NCBI RefSeq assembly: GCF_002160055.1
Contig: NZ_NFJV01000001.1
Coordinates: forward strand, 62,001 to 126,000
DNA length: 64,000 bases
Direction: 5' to 3'
From: Mediterranea sp. An20
Lineage (GTDB): Bacteria > Bacteroidota > Bacteroidia > Bacteroidales > Bacteroidaceae
The translations under genes and the position numbers were made by a program. Below, one piece after another: positions 33,224 through 40,447 of this stretch. The stretch's first letter is position 1; each line of letters begins with the position of its first letter. Under the pieces are notes generated by a model. That model had not been told where the DNA came from, searched no databases, and saw only the letters and a list, made by a program, of their open reading frames with translations.

Positions 33224-34267
33224 ATGAAGAAATTTTTAACCGGCTGCCTGCTGGCTGCCACAACTCTCCTGAACGCACAGGAACAACGACTGATACTCCC
33301 TGTCCCCTCCGACCGGCCCAGCCCGGCACAACAGCAGCAGATTGCGCGAAAGTATGGCATGTTCATACACTTCGGCATCAACACTTTCCACAACGAGGAG
33401 TGGACCGATGGCTCGAAACCTGCTTCTTCCTACTGCCCCACCGACATAGACGCGGAACAGTGGGTAAAAACGGCCCGGGATGCCGGCATGAAATATGTCA
33501 TCCTGATAACCAAACACCACGACGGGTTCTGCCTCTGGGACAGCCCGTACACGGAATATGACGTGGCAAACTCCGGCAACCGGACCAACGTGGTGGAGGC
33601 CGTGGCAAAGGCTTGCAAAAAATACGGCATCGGACTGGGATTCTATTACTCGCTGTGGGACCGCAAAGTCAATCCCGACGTCGACGACCAGAGCCGGGAT
33701 GCTGCCTACAATGCCTACATGCTCAAACAAATCAACGAACTGATTGACATCGCACAGAAGCATACGAACCTCGTCGAGTTCTGGTTCGACGGGGGATGGG
33801 TGAAACCCAACTACCGCTGGCCCGTCACCGACATCTACCAGGCCATCAAGTCGAGGGAACCAAACTGTCTGGTGGGCATCAACTGGAGCATCGGAAAACC
33901 TGAGAACCCCGACGCACAATCCGTCACGCCCGACATACAGAAGGCTGGATTCCCCATCCGTTACTTCCCCAGCGACTTCCGGTTGGGCGACCCTTATCTG
34001 CCTGCCGACAACGACCCCAAAATGTTTACACACGACGGCAAAGACTACTACATGCCCTGGGAGTCGACCGTGTGCATCAGCCAGCGCTGGTTCTACAACA
34101 CCACAGACACGGTCTTCAAGACGGTGGACGAACTGGAGAAAATCTACCGGCAAGGCACTAAGAACGACAACATTCTGATATTGAACTGCCCGCCCGGACG
34201 CGACGGAAAGATTAGAGAACAGGACATCGACATACTGAAAGCACTGCGCAAACGACTGGGGTTATAA
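33224..34267 (+). CDS. Glycoside hydrolase family 29 alpha-L-fucosidase, short form
   Basis: A 347-aa exported enzyme that should release alpha-linked L-fucose. A signal peptide (about 1-18, ending TTLLNA) is followed directly by the catalytic barrel: KYGMFIHFGINTFHNEEW (about 43-60), AGMKYVILITKHHDGFCLWDS (KHHDGF, about 97-102) and VEFWFDGGWVKPNYRW with the expected nucleophile Asp189. Usual GH29 enzymes are 440 aa or longer with a C-terminal beta-sandwich; that domain is missing here, and the barrel ends at KALRKRLGL. The ATG at 33224 starts a good signal peptide; an in-frame ATG at 33143 adds an implausible Arg/His-rich extension. Confidence 0.88.
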   Translation: MKKFLTGCLLAATTLLNAQEQRLILPVPSDRPSPAQQQQIARKYGMFIHFGINTFHNEEWTDGSKPASSYCPTDIDAEQWVKTARDAGMKYVILITKHHDGFCLWDSPYTEYDVANSGNRTNVVEAVAKACKKYGIGLGFYYSLWDRKVNPDVDDQSRDAAYNAYMLKQINELIDIAQKHTNLVEFWFDGGWVKPNYRWPVTDIYQAIKSREPNCLVGINWSIGKPENPDAQSVTPDIQKAGFPIRYFPSDFRLGDPYLPADNDPKMFTHDGKDYYMPWESTVCISQRWFYNTTDTVFKTVDELEKIYRQGTKNDNILILNCPPGRDGKIREQDIDILKALRKRLGL

Positions 34268-34363
34268 ACGCTCCTGACACTCGCCCCACTGCCTGGCCCG
34301 GTACTCCGTCGGAGAACACCGGGCTATTTTCGTAATCACCGGCAGGAGCAGACGGATGGGCAC

Positions 34364-34399
34364 AAAAAAATCCGGACCCTGCATCACTGCAGAGTCCGG
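34364..34399 (-). terminator. Rho-independent terminator of rpmH
   Basis: The minus strand has CCGGACTCTGCA, a four-base loop, the complementary TGCAGGGTCCGG, then A and seven T. The twelve-pair stem (one G-T) lies about 30 bp after the rpmH stop. Confidence 0.9.
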
Positions 34400-34429
34400 C
34401 GCTTCCTTATTATTTTAACATAACGGCAT

Positions 34430-34591
34430 TTACGCTTTCACGCCGTTATACTCATCGGAAACGGTGAGTTTCTTTCGACCTTTGGCACGACGGGCTGCCA
34501 ATACGCGACGCCCGTTGGCGCTGGCCATTCTTTCACGGAAACCGTGTTTGTTTCTTCTCTTTCTGTTCGAGGGTTGGAATGTCCTTTTCAT
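34430..34591 (-). CDS. rpmH: 50S ribosomal protein L34
   Basis: A 53-aa, very basic ribosomal protein of the large subunit, read directly from the sequence: [20 protein letters not shown] at the N-terminus, then [20 protein letters not shown], a textbook L34 with the short Bacteroidetes C-terminal extension [12 protein letters not shown]. It is transcribed alone, divergent from efp, from a consensus promoter at 34635-34664, and ends at a strong terminator. Confidence 0.97.
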   Translation of the reverse strand: MKRTFQPSNRKRRNKHGFRERMASANGRRVLAARRAKGRKKLTVSDEYNGVKA

Positions 34592-34634
34592 TACTATATC
34601 TTTTTATTTTTTATTCTTGTTCTGATTTCGGGTG

Positions 34635-34664
34635 CAAATATAAGGCACTTTTTTGAATCTGCAA
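34635..34664 (-). promoter_or_regulatory. rpmH promoter
   Basis: On the minus strand, TTG (34664-34662), 19 nt, TATATTTG (34642-34635). Both boxes and the spacing are consensus. The leader to the rpmH ATG is about 35-40 nt. Confidence 0.82.
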
Positions 34665-34693
34665 AATATATCAGTCATTTTCTCGTATTTTTT

Positions 34694-34723
34694 TTGATTT
34701 TTTTCTGATTTGCATTACTTTTG
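34694..34723 (+). promoter_or_regulatory. efp promoter
   Basis: TTG (34694-34696), 19 nt, TACTTTTG (34716-34723). It diverges from the rpmH promoter 30 bp away. The leader to the efp ATG at 34847 is about 115 nt and contains a GC-rich segment (34739-34805). Confidence 0.78.
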
Positions 34724-34846
34724 CAGTCGAAAACGGTAGCGATACCGCCCTAAAAGGCCCGGTGAGGCACCCGCAAAAGGGAGAAAGGCGGCGCACAGAC
34801 TGGCCATTGGCAAATACTAACATATATATAATAAAGAGAATTACGT

Positions 34847-35413
34847 ATGATTAATGCCCAAGACATTAAAATCGGCACTGCCATCCGCATGGACGGCAAG
34901 CTCTATTTCTGCATCGACTTCCTGCATGTAAAACCCGGTAAAGGTAACACGTTCATGCGCACCAAGCTGAAAGACGTGGTGAGCGGATACGTTCTGGAAC
35001 GCCGCTTCAACATCGGCGAGAAGCTGGAAGACGTGCGTGTGGAACGCCGCCCGCACCAGTATCTGTACAAGGAAGGTGAAGACTACATCTTCATGAACCA
35101 GGAGACGTTTGAACAGATTCCCATCGCACACGACCTCATCAACGGAGTAGACTTCCTGCTGGAAGGCATGGTAGTGGACGTGGTGTCCGACGCATCGACC
35201 GAAACGGTGCTCTACGCCGAAGTGCCTGTGAAGGTTCAGATGAAGGTGACGTACACCGAGCCGGGCCTGAAAGGCGACACGGCCACCAACACACTGAAGC
35301 CTGCCACGGTGGAATCGGGCGCAACGGTGCGCGTGCCGCTGTTCATCAACGAAGGCGAGACGATTGAAATTGATACGCGCGACGGCTCTTACGTCAGCCG
35401 CGTAAAGGCATAA
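34847..35413 (+). CDS. efp: Elongation factor P
   Basis: Ribosome-binding factor that relieves stalling at polyproline stretches. The 188-aa length is exact for the family. The KOW-like domain I has VKPGKGNTFMRTKLKDV, with the modifiable Lys region at about 30-34 (HVKPGKGN). The two OB domains end with the signature VRVPLFINEGETIEIDTRDGSYVSRVKA (about 161-188). It stands alone between a consensus promoter and a bidirectional terminator. Confidence 0.97.
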   Translation: MINAQDIKIGTAIRMDGKLYFCIDFLHVKPGKGNTFMRTKLKDVVSGYVLERRFNIGEKLEDVRVERRPHQYLYKEGEDYIFMNQETFEQIPIAHDLINGVDFLLEGMVVDVVSDASTETVLYAEVPVKVQMKVTYTEPGLKGDTATNTLKPATVESGATVRVPLFINEGETIEIDTRDGSYVSRVKA

Positions 35414-35458
35414 GGGAAACGGGAGGAGGCTTGCGCTTCTCCGGTCCCGACTGTAAGG

Positions 35459-35495
35459 AAAAGGGGTGTGACTGTCTGGTCACACCCCTTTTTCT
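35459..35495. terminator. Bidirectional terminator between efp and the PUL 2 enzyme gene
   Basis: AAAAGGGGTGTGAC (35459-35472) and GTCACACCCCTTTT (35479-35492) form a 14-pair perfect stem with a six-base loop. T-runs stand on the exit side in both directions. It serves efp and the convergent minus-strand gene. Confidence 0.9.
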
Positions 35496-35520
35496 GTTCC
35501 GTGCAGGCTGTTGCCGCTAC

Positions 35521-38283
35521 TCACTCCACCACATACCACGTATATCCGTTGGCAGGAATCTCTACCTGGAGCGTGACGTGCTGCCGGGCATCAAGGGAGT
35601 AAGACACTGCCTGCCCCTCCTGTTCGCGGATAAGTGCCTTGTCTTTCAGCCCGGTGTAATAAAGGGACAGGGTGATGGTGCGCGTCATCGGCCGGGAGGT
35701 GGGGTTGAAGAAGAGGGCGAGCGCCTTCTCGCGACCGCTGGGGTCGACGTGCATAATACCGTCCCAGTCGCGTGCATCGGGCTTACGAAGATGGATGATA
35801 TCGCTATTGAGGATGCGGCGATAGCGCTTGTACCACGCGATGATTTCCTTCACCGCCTCTTTCACCTCGGGCGAGTCGTACAGCCGCGGGCCCCGGTAGC
35901 AGGCCTGTATGCCCGCCCCGTAGTTCTGGAACATCAGCGTCCGGTATTCGTCCAAATGCTCGTGCAGGGGCTCCAGGGTAGCTGCCGCCCCGCCCCCGTG
36001 ATATTCCACCAAGGGGACAAAGCTCCAGAGCGACGAGGGGATGCGCTCCCACGTGCAGTCGTAATTGAGCTGTCGCGTGTGGACCAGCTGCCGGTCGCGG
36101 GGCAGCGACCAGTTCACCTCCCGGTAGCCGATGCTGGTCTTCGACGAGCCGTTGAGGAAGTAGAAGTCGGGCACGTTGAGGTAGATGCCTTCGCTACGCA
36201 TCCAGTGGTAGAGGTCGGTGATGCGGCCGAACTGGTTCCACTGCGAGTCGTCCAGCCCCTTGTGTCCGCTGTGCGAAGTAGAGGCGCAGACATCGCCCGG
36301 ATAGGAGCCGTCGTGTTCGAAGCAAGTCATGCCTGTCCGCTCGAAGAAGGTCTTTATCTTCCGGAAATACTCCTCCCCCCAGTCGCTGCTCAGGCAGGGC
36401 GAGCTGCCGAAGGTCATGCCTCCCCGCTTGCCGGTCTTCGGGTTGATGACGTCCACCTCGTCGCTTATCCAGCGGCTGGCGAGCAGCGAATAGCATCCCA
36501 TCTCGATGCCGCGGCTGCGGGCGTAATCCACCAGCGACTTGAACTTGGCGATGTTTTCTTCGGAGATGTCTTCGGCATTGGCGCCCGACCCGAAGCTGAG
36601 GATAATCATCTCGTAGCCCGTCTCGGCACACTGGTCGACGGCGCGGCGCACCGTGGCGGGGTCGCTGGAGGTGAGGTGCATGAAGATGGGATTCTCCGTG
36701 GTCCAGGGAGCGACGGTGCGGTAGAAGCGGCGGGTGAAGAGTCCTTTGCGCTCGCGGTCGTAGCTGTCGAAGGGCATCTCATAGACGCTGAAGGTCCGGA
36801 ACGTGCCGCCCGGGCTTACCGTCTGCCCCGGACCGAGGGGCGGTGCCACTTCGAGGATGCAGCGCGTCTGCAGCAGGTAGTTGCGCTGCGAGGTATAGGC
36901 GGGGTCTTCCACCCAGTGTTCGGTGATGTCGGTTTCTTTCTCCGTAAAGCTGCCCTTGCACTGGTAGTCGCTCTCGACGTGGATGTTGGGCAGCAGGAAG
37001 GTCGACGGGTCGCCTCCGCTCGGCGATTCGGGCTCGGCCATTGCCAGTTCTTCCAGCTTGAAGCGGTCTACGCCGACGGGCACCGCCGAGCCGTTGACCA
37101 CCTCTATCCACTTGCGGACCACCGGCACCCGGTCGTAGACTGCCACGTGCAGCTTCAGCACGACGTCGGCCAGTTCGCCATCGCCCCGCAACCTGAAGAC
37201 CACCTCCTGCCCCGTAGGCGACTGTTTGTTCAGCGCCCAGCGGTTGCGTGCCCACGCCAGCGTTTCGTCCAGCGGCTTTATCTCAAAATCCTCCAGCACA
37301 AACGACCGGGGCACCGTCTGCAAGCTGTCGAGCCATTCTTCTTTCAGATAGCCGCGCTCGGGCTGCCCGGCCAGTCCGCCTATCTGCCAATCCTTGCCGT
37401 CTATCCGGATGCTACCTTCGCTGCTCACGGCGCGGAGCAGGCTCTCGCCGCACATGCGGTTGGTGTAGTCCACCGTCGCCAGATTGGGCATGAGACGGAA
37501 AGTGCGCGCCACCAGTCCGTTGTCGAGCACCAGTCCCTGGCCGTCGGCAGTGCGGTAGACACCCGCCTTGGCACGTTCCGGCTCCAACAGCCAGTCGAAG
37601 GGAGTCTTGTCCGAAAGCAGGGTGTTGTCTACGGGCAGGGCAGCCAGCTTGGCTTGCAGGTGCTGCACCACCGCCTCCGACTGCCTCGGGCCGTCGCCTA
37701 CCGCATCTGCCGCTGCCATCTCCGGCCGTTCGCCCCGATAGGTGAAGCCCGCCGACAACAGCCGGAGCAGGTCGCCGCTCGGCCCGTCGGGTGTGGGGTC
37801 GACCTCCATTTCGAGCAGGTGCACACCCTCCAGAGGCACATCCACATCGAGCGTCTTGCCTTGCCGCAGGATGCCGCTGTCATACACCGGCTGTCCGTCG
37901 GCCTTCAGCACAAAGCGCACCGAGCCATCGCCTACCCTGCCGTCTTTGCCCGCCACGCCTACCAGTTGTTTGCCGCCGGAGGTGGAGCGGAACAGTAGTT
38001 TCGTACCGTCCACCAAGGGTTGCACGAGCCAGTCGGGGTTGTCGGCATCCGGCGTGTGGCTGTCCAGTGCCAGTTGCGTCCTGAACCGTTCTGCCCGGCC
38101 GTCGAGCTTCACCTTCAGGATGCTGCGCGCCTGCAGTTCGAGGGTATCGCCTGCCACCCGCGGATTGCCATACTCTTGCCAGATTCTCGTCACATCAAGT
38201 TCCTGCAGAGCGAGGGTCTTCTGTGCTCCTGCAGGTACAGACAGCGCCAGCAGCGCTGCCATACACAAAGGTTTCAATCGCAT
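35521..38283 (-). CDS. NPCBM-domain, alpha-galactosidase-like (clan GH-D type) secreted protein (PUL 2)
   Basis: A 920-aa exported protein with a signal peptide (MRLKPLCMAALLALSVPAGA, about 1-20). The N-terminal region (about 25-180) has the NPCBM carbohydrate-binding pattern (GDGSVRFVLKADGQPVYDSGILRQGKTLDVDVPLEGVHLLEMEVDPTPDGPSGD). A large beta-sandwich follows (about 230-520), then a barrel-like part with TVRRAVDQCAETGYEMIILSFGSG, KFKSLVDYARSRGIEMGCYSLLASRW and GMTCFEHDGSYPGDVC. The Asp in FEHDGSYPG is the best nucleophile candidate by comparison with clan GH-D (GH27/GH36-like). The family was not fixed. It lies 405 bp downstream of susD in the same direction and has its own promoter-like region with a palindrome. 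Confidence 0.75.
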   Translation of the reverse strand: MRLKPLCMAALLALSVPAGAQKTLALQELDVTRIWQEYGNPRVAGDTLELQARSILKVKLDGRAERFRTQLALDSHTPDADNPDWLVQPLVDGTKLLFRSTSGGKQLVGVAGKDGRVGDGSVRFVLKADGQPVYDSGILRQGKTLDVDVPLEGVHLLEMEVDPTPDGPSGDLLRLLSAGFTYRGERPEMAAADAVGDGPRQSEAVVQHLQAKLAALPVDNTLLSDKTPFDWLLEPERAKAGVYRTADGQGLVLDNGLVARTFRLMPNLATVDYTNRMCGESLLRAVSSEGSIRIDGKDWQIGGLAGQPERGYLKEEWLDSLQTVPRSFVLEDFEIKPLDETLAWARNRWALNKQSPTGQEVVFRLRGDGELADVVLKLHVAVYDRVPVVRKWIEVVNGSAVPVGVDRFKLEELAMAEPESPSGGDPSTFLLPNIHVESDYQCKGSFTEKETDITEHWVEDPAYTSQRNYLLQTRCILEVAPPLGPGQTVSPGGTFRTFSVYEMPFDSYDRERKGLFTRRFYRTVAPWTTENPIFMHLTSSDPATVRRAVDQCAETGYEMIILSFGSGANAEDISEENIAKFKSLVDYARSRGIEMGCYSLLASRWISDEVDVINPKTGKRGGMTFGSSPCLSSDWGEEYFRKIKTFFERTGMTCFEHDGSYPGDVCASTSHSGHKGLDDSQWNQFGRITDLYHWMRSEGIYLNVPDFYFLNGSSKTSIGYREVNWSLPRDRQLVHTRQLNYDCTWERIPSSLWSFVPLVEYHGGGAAATLEPLHEHLDEYRTLMFQNYGAGIQACYRGPRLYDSPEVKEAVKEIIAWYKRYRRILNSDIIHLRKPDARDWDGIMHVDPSGREKALALFFNPTSRPMTRTITLSLYYTGLKDKALIREQEGQAVSYSLDARQHVTLQVEIPANGYTWYVVE

Positions 38284-38390
38284 AGTCTGTATGTTTGTAA
38301 AAGTGAATGTCTGAATGCAAATCTGTAGAGAACGACACCGAAGCGATTCAAGCTTGCTTCATTCTCCTACAACCGACCCCAAAAGTAAAG

Positions 38391-38424
38391 CACAGCGTAC
38401 AAATGAAAGCAAATGTACACTGTG
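38391..38424. promoter_or_regulatory. Operator-like palindrome upstream of the PUL 2 enzyme gene
   Basis: CACAGCGTACA (38391-38401) and TGTACACTGTG (38414-38424) are inverted copies differing at one position, with a 12-base spacer. The right arm overlaps a minus-strand TACATTTG (38417-38410), a possible -7 box about 125 nt before the gene; a second box, TATCTTTG, lies at 38437-38430. The arrangement suits a dimeric regulator binding at the promoter, which is inference. Confidence 0.5.
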
Positions 38425-38568
38425 CCCGACAAAGATACGATTAAATATGAAATATAGCCTCATCTTTCCAAGGCTAAACGTGGATAGGGCGTTCAAGGCT
38501 GGGCCACGAATCCTTGTGCGGTAAAAGCATAAGGTACGTTCACCCCTTCGGTATAAGTCAGAGACAAT

Positions 38569-38602
38569 AAAAAAGGGGACACAGCTTCACAGTCATGTCC
38601 CC
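38569..38602 (-). terminator. Terminator of the PUL 2 susCD transcript
   Basis: On the minus strand, GGGGACA pairs with TGTCCCC across a 14-base loop and six T follow. It lies about 90 bp after the susD stop, so the downstream enzyme gene is partly uncoupled from susCD. Confidence 0.75.
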
Positions 38603-38688
38603 CCTCTCTCTTATTATGCTAAAAGCGTAGTGTTTAAGATAAACGTAATTTTAACATAAGCGTGGTGTTTAACATAGTAGCGGTTATT

Positions 38689-40422
38689 CTATTCATCCCA
38701 ACCGGGGTTCTGCGGTTGCAGTTGCGGGTTGCGCTGCAGTTCACCGGTAGGAATGGGTTGCAGGTACATCTTATCTTCCCACGTGCGGCTCTTGTTTTCC
38801 TGATAACTCAGGTCAGGATTAGTATATTGAGGATATACCATTACATAACCGTCGTTAGAGCGGAAGCCTTCTGCAGCCATCGAGCTTGATGTAGAAATCT
38901 TCTTGCCTACGTAAGTCATTACGTTGTTCAGCAGGTTACCGGCTTTCCAGCGTACGAGGTCATCCCAGCGGAAACCTTCACCGGCCAGTTCCACGCGGCG
39001 TTCGCGGCGGATTTCCTGCAACACCGGACTGAGCGTATAACCATAGTCCGGCCAGTTGGGATCCGTGAAACCTACGTTCACATCGAGGTGCGGCATACCT
39101 ACGCGGTCGCGCAGAACATTGATGGTGCGGTCCAAATCGGCTTGCGTGATGGTTCCCAACTCAGCTTTTGCCTCTGCGTTGATAAGCAAGGTTTCGTCAT
39201 AACGGTAGGCAATACCATCCGATGTTTCCACGAAGTAACCGCTCGCCAGGCTGGGGTTGTAACCCTTGATGGTCTGATAACCAGTGGGGCAATACTGCGT
39301 CACATAGTTATCATCAGCCGTTATGTGCCTGTAATAGTCAAGAGACGGATAGTCCAGGTTGGTGAAGAAGCTTTCCACCTGGATAGTCTGCGTGGCACGC
39401 GGGTCGCGGTTGGCCAGTTCCTGTTCCAGGGTTGTATCGTCCGTAGGATAGGAAGTCAATGCCTTGGGCAGACCGTCGGCATACAGGATGCAGTCTACAA
39501 AGTCTTTGGAGAAACCGCAGCTGGACTCCATGGCGCCGTGGCTCATGTTGTGTTCGCGCAAATCTGCTGCATAGTCAATGTAGAGGATAGCTTCGCTCAG
39601 GTTGCTCTTGTCTTCCATGATAAACATGTGATAGAAGTCGCGGGCAGGGTCGCCGGTGCTGTAGATTTCATAATGACCGGAGTTAATCAACGCGTCCGAT
39701 TCGCTGGCAGCCAGTTGCAGGAAGTAAGTGCTTTCCGAAGCATCGTAGCCCAACTCCGTATGATACTTGTAGTGCGTACCTTCGTTCAGGCAGATACGTG
39801 CCTTGACGTGGCGGGCAATATCCTTGTTCAGGCGGTTGGCTTCTTCTGCACCTTTTTCCGGCAACCACTGGATAGCGAAGTCCAGGTCTTCTACGATGTG
39901 GCGTGCCACTACATTACGCGGGTCACGCGGACCATACAGTTCCTCACTGTCCGTGTTCAGGTCTTTGTCCAGCCAGGGCACATCGCCGTAGGTACGGATT
40001 TTGCTGTAATATTCCAGGGCACGGAAGAAGCGCATTTCGGCTACGTAGATGTTGATTTGGTTTTCATCGCCCGTCACCGTTCCGTAGTGCGTCATGAAAT
40101 AGTTGATGTTGCGGATGTTCTGCCAGTTGTCCTTGCTCCAGTTACCGCCTTCCGTGGGAACCGTAAACTGGTTCCAGATAAACTGGTTGACGCTGCTGGG
40201 CACCTGGTCGTCGCTCTGCGTGTCGCTCACATTATTGACACCGCCGGGCAGGATGCCGTAGAAATTGTTGGCGTATGCCATCAGGTCGTTGGGAGTATTC
40301 CAATAAGTATTGTCATTTAAGCTTTGGGGCGCTCTTTCCAAAAAAGCGTCGTTACAGCCAGTCAGCGATGTGGCTGTCGCTACTCCCAGGATTGAACTAT
40401 ATAAAATATGTTTCAGTTTCAT
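38689..40422 (-). CDS. SusD/RagB-like surface glycan-binding lipoprotein (PUL 2)
   Basis: A 577-aa lipoprotein. The signal ends SLTGC (Cys about residue 23), followed by NDAFLERAPQSLNDNTYW, a typical SusD start. Core motifs are NIRNINYFMTHY, YVAEMRFFRALEYYSKIRTYGDVPWLDKDL (the conserved helix that reads AEARFFRAYYYF in many members), and near the end LREIRRERRVELAGEGFRWDDLVRWK, with LQPIPTGELQRNPQLQPQNPGW at the very end, all diagnostic. It starts 25 bp after susC. The protein would cap the SusC barrel and bind the target glycan. Confidence 0.96.
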   Translation of the reverse strand: MKLKHILYSSILGVATATSLTGCNDAFLERAPQSLNDNTYWNTPNDLMAYANNFYGILPGGVNNVSDTQSDDQVPSSVNQFIWNQFTVPTEGGNWSKDNWQNIRNINYFMTHYGTVTGDENQINIYVAEMRFFRALEYYSKIRTYGDVPWLDKDLNTDSEELYGPRDPRNVVARHIVEDLDFAIQWLPEKGAEEANRLNKDIARHVKARICLNEGTHYKYHTELGYDASESTYFLQLAASESDALINSGHYEIYSTGDPARDFYHMFIMEDKSNLSEAILYIDYAADLREHNMSHGAMESSCGFSKDFVDCILYADGLPKALTSYPTDDTTLEQELANRDPRATQTIQVESFFTNLDYPSLDYYRHITADDNYVTQYCPTGYQTIKGYNPSLASGYFVETSDGIAYRYDETLLINAEAKAELGTITQADLDRTINVLRDRVGMPHLDVNVGFTDPNWPDYGYTLSPVLQEIRRERRVELAGEGFRWDDLVRWKAGNLLNNVMTYVGKKISTSSSMAAEGFRSNDGYVMVYPQYTNPDLSYQENKSRTWEDKMYLQPIPTGELQRNPQLQPQNPGWDE

Positions 40423-40447
40423 ATTGGTATGAATTTAAGTAATTGGA

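Noticed and set aside
35431..37998. An 855-codon open frame on the plus strand
   Set aside because: It is fully antisense to the NPCBM enzyme gene, has no signal or domain pattern, and is His/Val/Arg-rich as expected for the complement of GC-rich codons.
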